This document shows, piece by piece, positions 43,901-58,900 of a stretch of DNA of 64,000 nucleotides (its first letter is position 1; each line of letters begins with the position of its first letter). The notes under the pieces were generated by a model. The model was not told the DNA's origin. It searched no databases and was given only the letters and a program-made list of their open reading frames with translations. The DNA comes from Blastobasis lacticolella (lineage: Eukaryota > Arthropoda > Insecta > Lepidoptera > Blastobasidae): NCBI GenBank assembly GCA_905147135.1, contig LR990045.1:19382173-19446172 (forward strand), written 5' to 3'. A program made the translations under genes and the position numbers.

Positions 43901-46900
43901 ATTTAATTACGATTTACTTCTATTTTTGTATAACTGTTTGTTCCAAAATAAAAGGAATAAAGTAATTTGCGTAGTTTACTAACCCGTAGATTATAACAAC
44001 GTATGAACATTTTATGTAATTTTAGTCTGAAACTAAATTTATATTATTAATATTATTACTGGAACGCCAACTTAAAGATGGATAAACACCCGTATTCATT
44101 AACAATCAAACATTTTCGGCCGAATATTATTATAACTTTACTATGTAACATTTGTTAGACACATCATTTGGCAGCTATAGTCCACAAACATTCCCTTACG
44201 ACGTAGTAGGACTGCACATTACGTTATGGGCGACAGTTAACGCTTACCATTAGAGGAGCTGTCTGCTCGTTGTCACTGCGTAAAAAATTACATCCATGTC
44301 CGTGGTGACATAATATGATGCCAAATGATCACCAACGAGGAAGTAAAATGCTTTGTGAAATGGCATGGAAGTCGTTTCGCGATCGGACGGTGCCAAGAAC
44401 AAAAGGACTGTGATATAATAGTTGGCAGTTTTCGTGACACTAACGATAATATTTATGTTACGATATAAACTGTGTAGTAGATTTTGTTCTTTCTGACGAA
44501 GAAAATAATTTCAATGTTATACGTACTAATTTCGAAGTATAATGAGGTATTAAGCAGGGTATTAAAGTAGAGTGTCGGTGGCCTAGGTTTTATGGTATAC
44601 GACTCGTAAGCGAGTGGTTCGAATCCCAAAGCCGCCATGTACCAATGACTCTTTTCTGAGTTGAGGTGAGGTAGCGGTCAAATGCCTGGCTAGTCAAATA
44701 ATTAAAAAAGTAAGTTATCTTATCATGAAATATACCTTTAAAATCCGTATCACTGATACTATATCAGTACTTGTTTGTACTGACAAACAAGTTCGTATGT
44801 ATGGAAACACTGACTTCATGTTTAGTTTCTTTCACAAGAAACCTAGAGATTTTGGTCGATCGCGAACGGGAATAAGGGAGAGCCTTAAATATTACTTTTT
44901 TTTTTCTAAGTTTCGGTCTCTTCATTTCTGCTGCATATGTTTTGAATAACTCAAGATTATTTTAGCACTTCAAATTATCTTTAGGCTTTACACTATTAAT
45001 TTCCGTTGCTTTCTTTGTTCTAGCACGACTTCTCACTTCCGCTATGACGTCATATCGGGAGGTCAAACATCTTATATATTTTTTATTGTCGCCAGATGCA
45101 TCTTCACAAATATTTTACAAACTTCTAAACTTTAGGAGTATGGAGCTTTCAAAGTACACATCTTTAGTGACACCATTTTTCTGGAATGCCCGTTGGGACG
45201 ACGAGGAAGATATTCATCGAACTCAAATCAAAAACTCAAAACAACAATAAGCAATTAAGTCATCTTAGTTTAGAACGAACTAGAAAACTGTAATTGAGAA
45301 TGCCCTGTCGTAAACAGTGTTAATTGAACTTGAGCCTACTAGTAATAGTCATAAAGAGCATATTCAATACACATTGATTCGGTATTATTACATAATCCTA
45401 ACTTGAAAACTCATACCGAAAGCTTCCACTACAAAGCCTTCCGCTCCGCACCTATCAATTTAATCCGGTGTATTCATTGACGTTGATATATGGGCCTCCA
45501 TCTGCAATATTGCGTGTAACGGGATGTTGGGTATTCGGTTCCCAAACTTTATGGCTAAAGGCGTAGTTGGCAAAATATGAAATCTATACATAGTATAAAA
45601 CAAAGTCGCTTCTCTCCGTTTGCGTCTATGTATCTATGAATGTTTCTATGTAAGCTTAGATCTTAAAATTTACGCAACGGATTTTAATGCGATTTTTAAC
45701 AATAGATAGAGTGATTCAAGAGAAAGGTTTATAAGCAAAAAAAGGGTATGTGGGGGTAAAGTGTACGCGTAAGCGAAGGTATACGCGAACGAAGTCACGC
45801 CGATTAATATAAAGCCCCGTTTATTTCCTTCATACTATCAATATCAAATTTATTTAATTTATGACTAGATATTGGTCATCTTGGCGTTATAGCTGGTTTA
45901 TATTGGTCAAGGATAGTGACAGTACGCTGTCCGGACTAACTACTCACTTTACTTGACTGTGATAAACACTTGACCAATATTGACGACGTGATTGGTTCAA
46001 TTGGTTAACATGGCGGTCTGCCACGCAGAGGAATCGAACTCGGGAGGGTTCGATATCCGGCCGGGCAGAAATTTAAATTTATGTTACGAGTCCGGGTGCT
46101 TATGCATCCCTTAACCTTGAGGCCACTGACGCGGAGACTCCGACTAATACAGGCCAGTGATGATAATAATAATAAGTCTAAATTCTACATGATCGACATC
46201 AGCTTCATTGACTCTATCTTCACACTTTGGGAATCACTGTACGACATGCCCCGAGCCACATCTGTATGATCACATGGATAATGTGATTGACGCCAAGCAC
46301 TTTTAGTAATGAGGATTGCATGCGATCATATCCTAAACTCTTGACTTGGCCAGGGCATACTTTAAATGTATATAACACTACACTAGCGCCGGAGGCCTAA
46401 TGGTAAGGAGTCTGACTCGTAAGCTAGAGGTGCCATTTTTGAACCCCAGTGCCGCTATGTACCAATGACTCTGTTCTGAGTTATGTACATCTGTTGAACA
46501 CTAACCGATGCTCTTACGGTGAGGGAAAACATGGTGATGAAACCTGAACGCACTTTTAGGCGACTTAATATTTAACCATGATCCAATCTGGTGAGGCTTC
46601 CGTGTTAACAGAGTCACGGAGCTCAGATAGCAGTCGCTCTACTGTAATCACCTGGGACTCTGTTTCTGAATCGCTCGCCTCGAGTCGAATGGTTTTTAAT
46701 CTTCATATTCAGTTTGAAAAATTGATCTTTTGATGAAATCTGCGTCATGATTTTCCCTATTTTTAAAACCGTTCGCTTTCGGAGTCGCTAACGTATTTCA
46801 CAAAATATTGAAATTCCCACGGCGAAAATAAAAATTTAAAATCGTTAGAGACTCTAGACTAGCAATTCAATATAGCAAAAATAGAGCCCCTGATCTGCCA

Positions 46901-49900
46901 ATTTCTGGATCATGGTCAAGCCGAACCCCGGGTTCACGCGAGAGCATAACCGAGACATTAATGTCGGCGTCAACGCCGAGATTACTTATACCAACACTGT
47001 TTGTCAAATCATTTATACCGCCAACAATTTGCTATAGATTATGTTAATGCACATCGTTTATCTTGGATTTCAACGGGCTGTGTTGTAATAAATCAGACGG
47101 TATTTTATCTCTGCTTCGCCACATTTTCTTTTTCGATTTCGCTGTTTGACTCTTTAAATAAGATTACGTTGCAGTAATAGTCCGTTTACCAATCGTATAT
47201 TTTTTCATATTATCAATTTGAAAACTTACGTTTTATTTTTCGATAACAGTCTTTACTAATGAAACGTGTTTTGCATTGCATTTTGCGATTACATAATACT
47301 ACTTAATATGCAATTAAGTTTAAATTCGTCATAACATGATATTAGGTATGTGGAAAACAATGTTAATTTATTCATGGAATAAAGTGGGTATTTAACGGCC
47401 GAGGGATTAAAATAGATCATGAACACAGGCGATAAAGCCAACTACGGTGGAGAAAAGAAACAGAAGCTGCAAAATTTGTATGAATGAATAAGGTCTTGTT
47501 GGTTCTCTGAAAGTCTGACATAATATTTATATTAAGCACAGAATAACCTGTTAATGGTCAATAGTTTGTCGGACAACTGTTTTGTCTAACAAAAAGTCGT
47601 TGGTGAATAGTTCTATCGACTTGACGTTTATCGTACAAACGTCCAGTAGATCAAAACTCATTCGGACAACGAATTTGTCTGACTTTATTAGACTTACGTT
47701 GATTAGACATTTAAAACCTGTTTTCTCTCCTAGATCCGCTCTCCATTTGTGGAGACAGCCTGCATGGTGTGTCCTCGGGGGACACTGCCTGACCCAACAC
47801 GAACCCAGTGCCGGCCCATACCAGAGGCCTATCTGCGACCAGACTCCGCCTGGGCCATTGGTGCTATGTCCTTCTCTTCGGTTGGAATCTTGATCACTGC
47901 GTGAGTACGAAATATAAATTAAAGAAAAAGCTTTTTTTTTTGTACCACCAAACAAGCTTACGGCCTGCCTGATGGTAAGCAGTCACCGCAGCCTATGGAC
48001 GTTTGCAATACCAGAGGCATCACCCACGTGTTGCCGACCCCAAAACTAATTATGCTTAATAAGAGATAAAAAGATAAGAGCAGTATTCTGTCTGCCATAA
48101 GCATCGGTAACCTTATAGCGAAAGGGTTGGACTCATAAGCTAAAGCTACCGGTTTAGATTCCCAGTGCCGCTATATAGCAAATGGTATTTTTCTGAGTTA
48201 TGTAGATACATTAGTTGAACAGTATCGATGCTCTTACGGTGAGGGAAAACACCGTGATGAACATTCAGCACATTCAGGCATATTAATGTGTGACCACGAT
48301 CAAATCTGGTCTGTAAACAGTGTGATGGAGGTCACAGTTATAACGCACCTGGTTCAGCATTTATGTTAGGTACACGAAACCTACGTGTAACTCGAAATTA
48401 GCTACTTCTCTAGAAGCCTGTGTGTTTGATTGCCATCTCATCTAATGCGGTAGCAAGTATTAGTTGAGAAAACATTCTTATCCTATCTTGAATCTGGTGC
48501 TGTTTCCAAATAGGTACGCAAACAGTGAGCTTACGACCTCTGATTATAGTATTTACTGGTTTATCTTTAAATTCTTATTGATTAAAAATATATTTTTAAT
48601 CTTTGAATTATAAATTAGTACCTTGAAATTTTTTAAATTATAAACATTACGACAGTATAATTTGATTTTACTTAAATAATTATAAAATAATATTTATTTG
48701 TGGGGTCAAAACTATGACTTTATCACTTTAGCTCTGCACAAGAACACCAAATTGCACTTAACACACAATAAGGGAACCGAAACAATTTCCCCCTTGTCCG
48801 ACATTCTCTTCGGACCCAATTCAATCCTAAGCCCATTAATCTGCATTAAGCTATTCACTATCATTAAACTTGCCGGGATTAAGTGGCAATTATGTCATCA
48901 ACTAATTCCTCCAACAGATTCGTTTGCGGCGTATGGGTCCGCCACAGTTCGACGCCGGTGGTGCGTGCGAGTGGAAGAGAGCTCTCTTACGTCCTGCTCG
49001 CCGGCATCCTGATGTGTTACCTTGTCACCTTCGCCTTAGTCTTTCGACCCACCGATATACTTTGCTCCATTCAGAGGTAAGTACAATGAATTAGTTAATA
49101 TTGTATACAGTCGCAGTCTTGCAGTATTGTATACAATCAGCTCCCGGGACTGTTCAACCCAGCGGAACCCAGCGGACTGACAGGGTCCCCAGTGGATTAT
49201 CTTGGACAACCTTGCTTCGGCAATGGTATTAGGAGGTACACCTAAAGAGCTCGACAGTTAAAATACGACACGATCACCCATCCAGAGCCTGGACAAGCAA
49301 GCGTTGTTTAACTTTGGTTGTCGGTCTCTGGTGCCGTTTCCACCGCTTCCAATTAAATCATATAGTTATCATACTAGCTATGCATCCGCGGCTTCACCCG
49401 CGTGGACTACACTTTATATAGCGCAGGGAGGGGAATAAAAGTCGAACAGCGACACGAAAAGTCGAAGTTTGGGTAACTAAAAAAAGTTTTTTTGTTGTTG
49501 CAGCAAAAAAAGCCAGGTTGTGCACGAGCAGACCAACGTTTCGTAGGTCTCCTAAACGTCTACTATCGCTACAAAGTGTAATTTTTCTTATACTCAATGA
49601 CGTAGGATAACCTACGGCACCCGCACTGTTTACCCGTTATTCCCTACCTTTCTTCTCAAACATTGCTAGACTTGAATTCTCCGTAATCTATTCCACTGTA
49701 CCGGACACAACACGTCAAATTTCACAGTAATAAATTCTAAAATTGAGCTCAAACAGAAATTATTTTTCATTGAACTGACGACATAAAAATGATACGTACA
49801 TAAGAATTATTATTTTTTACATAAGAAATAATATAAGTATCCATTCGATAACATCCATATTCAGAAATAGAAAATGTCACCTTTAGTTGATACGTAAACA

Positions 49901-52900
49901 CTAAAGTATTTTTGGCGCGTGTGAGGAACTTCGCAAACAGGTGCACACCCCGCTGAGGCGCACAATCCCCGAAAAAGAAACACATTTACCCATCTCTTTG
50001 ACAATCCACTACATAAAATCCACAATGGGATGATTGATACACAAGCACAGAAATCCAGTTGTAATGTCAGGCGTCGCAAAGCGGAAAAATGTATCGGGCT
50101 CCAAGCGGGTGGAAATATTGCGATGTGAGCGTGAATCAAATGGGAGGGCAAGGGTGCTCGATCAGCTGTTATTGGCAGCCTTGACTTTTCATGGGACGCT
50201 CGACTTGGCAGAACCTTACCTACGTAAAGTCCTTTTGCCTACTAGCTTTTCACTGCGATTTCGGCTGTGTAGACTATTTTCAGTACTAACGTCCATATTG
50301 TACATCGTATTTCTGGAAAAATAATATTATAAAAACTGAATCACGGTTTATGTTTCTACTAAGTTTTACCCAAATGTTTCATTATTCTCCTGATATTGTT
50401 GTTTAATACTGTCACGGAGGTCAAACGACAGTAGCATTGTAATAAGCTGATTTACCAAAATCGTGAATCATTGTCAAAGCGGACCCACCGGGCCCTCGCG
50501 AGTCTACAACCGGCACATTAAAGCAAAGATGATTATTCATTATTTTATTGTCCGTGTAGACTAGAGTTAGTACTAACGTCCTTATTCCATACGATATTCT
50601 CATTAATCTGATACATGGCGGTATTTTGTCTCATTAAAATCGGTTCCATAGTTAAGAAAATATTTACGTACCTATATGTAAACTTAGTGTGGTTGAGTAT
50701 ATGACGTAAACAGGGATCCGAAGTTACAACAACAAAAGGCTATATTAAATGCGAAGTTAGGGAGTTGTTTACATGCGAGGTTAGGGACACAGAAATGTGG
50801 CGGTCCATAGTCTCTACCTTCCCCACCTGTGGGACAGAGGTGTGAGCTTAAAGTATGTATGTATTGACAGTGTGTACTACCAAAATATGTTATGGAAATT
50901 GTTGCGTTCTTCACTACGGTAACAGAGAACAAAAGAGCACGTCCTCGAAAAAATCCTTCTACTTCTCTACTTATTCTCGTGGTAGCGTATCTTTCCTTTT
51001 TCAAATGCATTCAAGTAATTTTCTCTCTGCCTTTCCCTTCTTTTGTTAATAACCAACCGACCAGCGATTTTATATCCGGGATTACTACATAAAATGAGAT
51101 TCTAATGTTTTTACTTGTGAGGAGACTTCGGATTTCTTTATTCTTTCACTCATAAAGGATAACTTAGATGATGAAGGGTTGTAAGATGAACCAATTTTAC
51201 AATAATAAAGGTGCAGTAATATCTTGTTAACGGTTTTGTAGGAAAGGAAATAAAAATTTCAATTGTAAATGCTACTCCATTACTGGAAAAGTAAATAAAA
51301 ACAGAAGACATCCTGTTACGAGTCTCCAAACCATACAATACTAGTGACCAACATAAGAATTTTTTTTATATAATTGTATGTTTTAGGTTTTGCATTTGTC
51401 TTACTTAATACGTTTGCGGACAGAAATGCCGCTCGAAATCGTTTTTGCCTTCATTTTTGAACACGGATGCTGCAGAGATTCGTGCATCTTTTTTCGACAA
51501 GAATATTAACATACATAAATTATAGTAGCTACACATTTTGTGTCACATCATAGACGATTACAGGCTCACTAGTGTCCTATAAGACGGTTTTTGCGCTGAT
51601 TCAAACGCGGCCTCCGCCCACCCTCTGGTCATATGGACATGTGCGCGCATGTTATAGCCGCTGTCTTTTATTAAACTGTAACACTTAATTATGCGTTAGG
51701 TTAGATATTCGTGCTTTTATGGATTGCATACCCATAAAAGCACGAGAGAAGCAGATAATTGAAGCATTCGAGATGTAGTATTGTATGAGAATGCTAATTG
51801 GACTTTCTAGACCGCCATGCGTACAAACGTATCAATTCTCCATCAGCTAAAGATTAAAACGAGGCTATCAGCCACCAACGGATCCTTGCATATTTCGGTT
51901 ATTTAATGAGACGGAGTAATGACAGTCTGGAAAAATTTGTCATAGAGGGCAATATCAATGGAGTGGACCAAAAAGATGGACCGACCAGTTGAAGGTTGCG
52001 CCATCCAACAGATTTTACGACGCGGTAAGGCTGGTGATAGATAGGTGCAGTTGGAGTTATTTCGTACACTCGAAGGTATACACATCAGATCACGGTTCTC
52101 AGCCATGAGTCAGACAAACATGCTATAGCAGCCGTAAAATCTTCATACAAAACATGTATGTCCATCTCATGTGACTTATTGTCCGCGAACGTGAGAAAAT
52201 TCTAATGAACAACTAAAATAATTTTATTCCCTTGATCTATCGATACCATTTACACCTTATCTAGAAAAACATCAAGTGGTGGACCCAAAAAAACTTCGCC
52301 AATACCACCGCTAAAAATCTTCCACAAATGAAGCAACGCACTTGACGGATAAACAAATCCATTACGGAACAATCGCCGCGTCGGGAACAGATCCCGGCCG
52401 GGCACACGCGTGGCGAGCTGCGAAAGCCTCGGGAAGGGTTTATGTTATTCCAATAGGTGATCGTGTACACAAAGCTGCATATCACGCTACCTAATGGTCG
52501 CTAGTTCTTATAATGCCGGTTGATCATGTGGCTTGATCAACTGATAGTGTGTGGGAATCACGCCACTTGACAGTGTGTGCGATTAGTGTGGCTTGATCAT
52601 GCCGCTGGATCAAACCGCATAATAGTGAGTGGCACCTCATGTACTTATTTTGATTGAATTGTAATTGGGTTGCAATTAAATAGCAGCTCCATGGCAGTTT
52701 TAATTGTAGCAGAATATTAAAAACGCGTAAAACTGCCATTGAGCTGCGATAGCGATCCAATTACAATTCAATCAAGCCATTAATAAATTAGCAGACATGA
52801 GCCCAGTTAAGCGGACAACGTGATGTGAAGTGGTTACATACGGCTATTACGAAGCGTTAAACTCATGTAAAAGCTATGTTTTCCAATGGAGCAAAAATAG

Positions 52901-55900
52901 AATAGAATAGAATAGAAAAAAAATGTTTGGTTCTCTATACATACACATACAACTTATAAGTAACACAAAAGAAGAAATTTATTTCTGACGACGCTCAACT
53001 GACTAACTTATTACTAACTTAAGCTGCATGTGTATGCTGCAGTAACGAAAAAGGGCATGGCTCAGCACAGTTGCTTGGGAGAGCAACATATTGATATTCT
53101 GCCAAGACCCGCAAAGAAGGGTGCACGGTAGGGTGTCCCGAGAATTTTTTTCTTGGATTTTCTTAACGCAAGACCTCTTAAAATTTGCGTAATTGATAGC
53201 AGATTACCATAATAATAAAATAAAATTTGATCTTCAGGGTTCTACCGATCTTTGAAGTTCTGAAAAATTATGATATTTCGCTACTCCAGATTTCAGCTTT
53301 ATATTATATCTCTTTCTTGTTTTTCTTAACTCAAGACCGGTCAAAAGTTGCGTAATTAATCGTAGATTACTTAAATAACTCTAACAACCAAATTAAACTA
53401 TACCTTTAGGGTTCTACAGATCAGCAAAGTTTTGAAAAATTTACAAATTTAAGGTAATATTTCGCTATCCTATTTTAAACGTAAATATGAAAAATATTTA
53501 GTTATTATTTTATTAAGTTGAAATACAAACACGATATTTAGATTTTTATGCAACAATATGTTATCGGCAACCTCGAATTAGCAGATTGGGACTTGCAAAT
53601 TCAAAGTCACAGGTAACTTGGTACATTTCAACTTGTTTCGAGGACTTTGTAGCTTTTGGACTTTACTCGCTAATGTTTTTTCGAATTCAAAGTACTACTT
53701 TTACACTGTAGTTGCAATACAGTGGAAAAGTAAATTTTGTGACTTTATTTTAATAATAAGTTCGAGACGTCGTAAGGCACTTCCGCTATATTGAGAACAT
53801 ACTTAGAATTTGACGATTGGTAGCGCTATTTTATTAGTCAAGAACGACTTGAAATGGAAGTACCGGTAATAGAAAGAATATATCCAATTCAGTAATACTT
53901 ATATGGGACTGTTTAAGAAAATATCAAAAATTTTTGGACCCAAAGCTTCCATTCTAATCTATACTAATATAATAAAGAGAAAAGGTTTGATTGTTTGTTT
54001 GTATTGATACGCTCAACAATTACTACTTACTACTATTAAAAAATTCTTTCAACTATAGAAAGCTGCATTATCAGGGGGTTACATAGGCTATAGTTCTTCC
54101 CGAGATTCAATGTGGTTGCCACGGGAACGGGTCCGGAACGTTCTCATAAAATTTTACGCAGACGAAGATGCGGGCAAAAAGCTAGTCGAAAGTATGGCAA
54201 ATTTATCTAATTCCTGAAATCATTTGACCACGAAAAGTGGATGGATTTCTACCTCAATTTGAAAAGATACCGCAAAAGCTAAAGAAATTATGTCTAGTTT
54301 CAAAAACGAATGACGTAACGAGTGTAGTTAGAGTTATCTAAGAAGCTTTTAGACTTCTTCTTAAGTGTACTTCATATGAATCTTGTGTGTATTTGAGCTT
54401 GAAACCTAAGGAAGTTCTCATCAATGAGAGATGTTTAATGTTAGGAAAATGGTAATGAGTAGTATTGATTAAAAATAAAGGACTAGATTGATAAAAAGAC
54501 AGCATAGGAAAATTGAAGCCTCTTAAGAAACCGATTCTGTTTCTGCAAATTGTGATTAGTGCTTGAATCTTTCTCAGAAGTATGTTCCAAAGGCATCCCC
54601 GACATAAACGACCTCGAGAGAGACACCACTGACTTCAACAGCGAATAGCAAAACATTAAGCAAAGCCAACTAACAAAGTAGCTAAGCTCTGTGACAGATA
54701 ATGTTTATCGATGCGATATGCTGCTGCTGTTTTGCCTGACATCCTCTTGTTTTCTACTAAAGATTTAACTTAATAATAGTAAAAGCTAGAAAAGCTGAAA
54801 GTAGCACTAAAATCAAAATAAAAACTTTTAAAATGAACTTCTTTGTTGAAGATTACACATAAATTATTGTGTGACAGGGAAATCCGCAACGCCGGTTATT
54901 CACTGCACCGCCGATTCAGTTCACCTTCAGCATCTTTCTAATGATGACTTTTAAATCATGGCAAAAGATAAAAGCTTGGAAATTGTTGACTATCCTTGTT
55001 ATACACAATCTGTGGTAACAAAGGCCTCTCATAGTGTTACTGTGTTACTGACGCTAATGCTTGAGATGGCTGTATTGGAATATGCAATGACGGACAAAAT
55101 CCATAATTTTTGACTCAATAACAAGCAAACTCAAATAAAAAATGTTATATTGATTATATGCTCTATTTTGATTATTCTATTTTTTATGCTATATTTCTTT
55201 AATTTTTATATTTTAGTATAAAATAAGCTTGAATTTGTATTATTTTAAGCCAGCGGAAAAATTCTGTAAAAATTTAAAATTCCCTAATTTTCAACGTTCG
55301 GTAGAGCCCTCAAGATTACACATAATTCAAATATTTTTACATTTTTCATAATCTGTGTTAAATTACGCAAATTTTGATACCTCTTGCGATTGTGTAGCTT
55401 GAAATATTTTTTTTCTGATACATGGACGGGACACCCTAGTGCACGGTAAAACTACGATACCATTAATGACGTGCAACTACCCAATTATCAGTAAAGAGTC
55501 TGGTAATTTATGTAATGTGTTTGTGTGTGTGTTTATCAATTGTCAATTCCACTATAAAATATTCACTGTAGTAAAATAAATTGAGTAAAAATACATATAC
55601 ATATACATACATATATAAAATAATACTTATTGCGCCTACAAATCCTATCCAGCAGCGTCAAAGACATACCTCCACGATCGCAAAAAGTGTTCTGGTATAC
55701 CCTCTACCTGAATTTTTAAAATATGACATATGTAGTGCTTCTGAAACGTACACTTTGTACCTAACAATCTTAAGGAAGGAGGTATGTTGTTCCAGCACTT
55801 TGTTGCTTGATAGCGGAAGCTGCCCGACGCTGCAGATCCATGTTTGTGACCCGCCAGAGGAATACAAGCCGATCTGTTGCCGTACTTTTCCTGTAGACAA

Positions 55901-58900
55901 GTAAAGTTCAGCTTACTATACAAGTATTCCGGTCGTTCCGGTCGGTGCAGCACTGGAAACCTTACTCATATACACAAGTGTTTTTGACGAATCGGTACAT
56001 ACGGGACCTCACAAGACTCCACAATTCTACGATCAAGCGCATATTTTGCGTGATTGTGGATTATTTTGAAAATGAAAGTTACATTAATAACCATCATAGT
56101 GTCTCCCAAGAAATTATCACATTTACTTTCCAAGGTATTTCAACTTTTACGGCCACTGGAGTCTCCTTCTTCCAAGCTTGCGTTATTCATCAGACCTGCA
56201 GTAAAAATATGTTTTGGGTCATGTCTAGTTTTAGCTGAAATTGTTACCAATAAGCTGTTTTGTAAGTATTAACAGGCTATAAGATAGAAAGTTTGCAATT
56301 CTAAGCAAAGCTGGCTTATTTTTCCCAGGCTCTCTGCAGTTTTGTATGAAGATATAAATTTGAGCGACTCCAAGAGTTAATCGAATCACGTTTCAGTATG
56401 AACACCTTGATATGCAGCCGTGTGTACCCAAACCGAAATTGAATTCGCCCGCATTCGGGGTCACTTGTTTTATCTGTTTTTGCTTCGATGGTAAACTAGC
56501 AATTTTTACGCGCTGGTTGATTTGTTCCCTGAAACATTTTTATCTAGCACAGTATTTCTCGCTACATTTGTTCCCAGCTCGCAGATGAACGGAACTGTAT
56601 TTTTACGAACGCTTTTATTTACATTTGCGAAAAGTTTACGCGTTTCGACGCAACTGGAAACGAGGTGCAGCTGAATAGCTTTGTGCAGTACAGATTTTGT
56701 TTTATAAGAACTAGCTGGGCATTTGACCGTCATCTTATTTGACCGCACCTTTCTAATGCGTAGGGGTAAGGAATGGGATATGTTGCTTGTAAGTGTGATC
56801 TCTGATTATTATAATCTGGACGCCTCGCAAGGCTTAAGTGAATAGGCTGTTCCTAGACAAGCATGCTCCGCATATTCGTCATCATCTGCATTTTCGGCCG
56901 CATCGTCACTTAGCACGGTCAAATGCCTGGCTGGTCATATAAGAAAACGCGCTTGCTCTTGTTTCCCCCTATTCATCATCATTATCATCAGACTACGCTA
57001 GCCCACTGGACACAGGCCTACGCTAACGCTCTTTGCAAATTATCACTTCACCTGGCCGAGTCGTGGTCTCCACTTAAGATCTTTGTTAACAAAAAGTATT
57101 ATTTCCCCCCCAGGTTCGGTACTGGCTTCTGCTTTACGGTGGTGTACGCGGCGCTGCTCACTAAGACCAACCGCATCGCGCGCATCTTCACCGCGAGCAA
57201 GCATTCCGCCAAGCGGCCCGGCCTCATATCGCCCAGTTCGCAGCTCGCCGTCTGCGCTGGACTGGTTTCTATACAGGTTCGGTTCATCTGTGATTTGAAG
57301 TTTGAGACTTCTAAATGCTCTTACTGTGAGGAGAATCATCGTGACGAAACCTGCATATTTAGACCACTGAATGTGAAGAACAGGTTTGTCTGTTATTCTA
57401 ACAAGGTCACAAAGGCCAGATGGTAGTCGCTCTAATGTAATTACCCGATATGCTAAATCCAAGATCATGATCAAGAGCAAACCTCGGGCCCTCATGCACA
57501 ATAGTATAACCAGAATATTGATGCCTACAATATTTGGCTGCAATATTGCCACTATATCGCAAACGGTAAACTACATATCGAGTGGAATAGGACGCATTAT
57601 ACATTCGAGAGTGAATGTAATGTTGATAGAAAAATAGCTGGCAATAGTTGGCGCTAAGGCCAGCTATATTGTAGCCACATATTGCAAATATTGCCAGTTC
57701 AGAAGCTCCTTAAGTTCGGACATCGGTACTCGGACATATATTTTACTATTTGTGGAATCTGATCGCTCAATTTGTTACTACTACCAATTCAAAACGTTAA
57801 AGTAATACCTACACTTTGATCGTGATAATCATTATAAATATTATCTAAGACTGAATGTATGCACAAAATTTTTTTCTGTTCTTCCTTTTCCACTTAGCTC
57901 GTCTTTAGCACCCTCAAATCATAAGCCATTAACTTTCACATTTGACTCAGCTATACCAACCCACAGCTTCTTGGGCCTCCGTCCGGACCTCTTTCCTGAT
58001 ACGGTTTACGCACCTACTTCCCGTGCATCTTTCCTCCTGAACACATGCCGTATACTTAACCTGATCATTATTTTCTAGGTCCTAATAGTAGTGGTGTGGA
58101 TGATCGTCGCGCCAGCCAGAGCCATGTTCCACTATCCCACAAGAGAAGACAACATGCTCGTCTGCGATTCTTACGTTGACGCCTCCTATATGATCGCCTT
58201 CTTCTATCCCATCGTCCTCATCGTGGTCTGCACCATCTACGCCGTGCTCACACGAAAAATTCCTGAGGCCTTCAATGAGAGTAAACATATTGGTGAGTCT
58301 GAACGTTTTTGTCTTGAATGTGTAATTTAATCATTCATAATTTAAAGATGACTATGTAAGAAAGGATGACGCGGAGGTAGGCATCCCACCTGGTACACCT
58401 ACCTACGCGTAAGGACGACCTGCTAATGACTGCAGGTACCGGCTGGATGCGGATAGTACAAGACCGCCCTGTGTAGAGCTCTCTGAAAGAGACCTATGCC
58501 CAGCAGTGGGTGTCTTTCGACTGATATGATGATCACGATGAATCAAAAGGTTTACTAAGCTAGATTTCAAAAAGTGAAGGTATATTTAAACAATTTGAGG
58601 AATGGAAAAAGGCCTCTGTAATAAGGCTTTTCGTTTTTCTAGGGCCAAATCAAGGAGTTGCTAGGTCGGCAGGTACTTTTGACCTAGACTCAATTCTGAT
58701 TTTGATGAAATTTTGGGAGTTTGCTCGGAAATAGTGTGCGGTGTGTAATTTAAGTTTTTGACCTCGAAGAGTATTGCGAAATTATGGCACAATTTTTTTG
58801 TTTTTTTGCGTATAACTCGGAACGGCGGCCCAAAAGCCGCCGGCGTCAAAGGAAATTCTGACACTAAGTTAATCTACATAACATTTTCTACAGCATCCTA

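Noticed and set aside
57043..57552. 169-codon minus-strand frame
   Set aside because: Antisense shadow of receptor exon f and of SINE-A sequence; exon f with exact phase and mGluR motifs explains the region.
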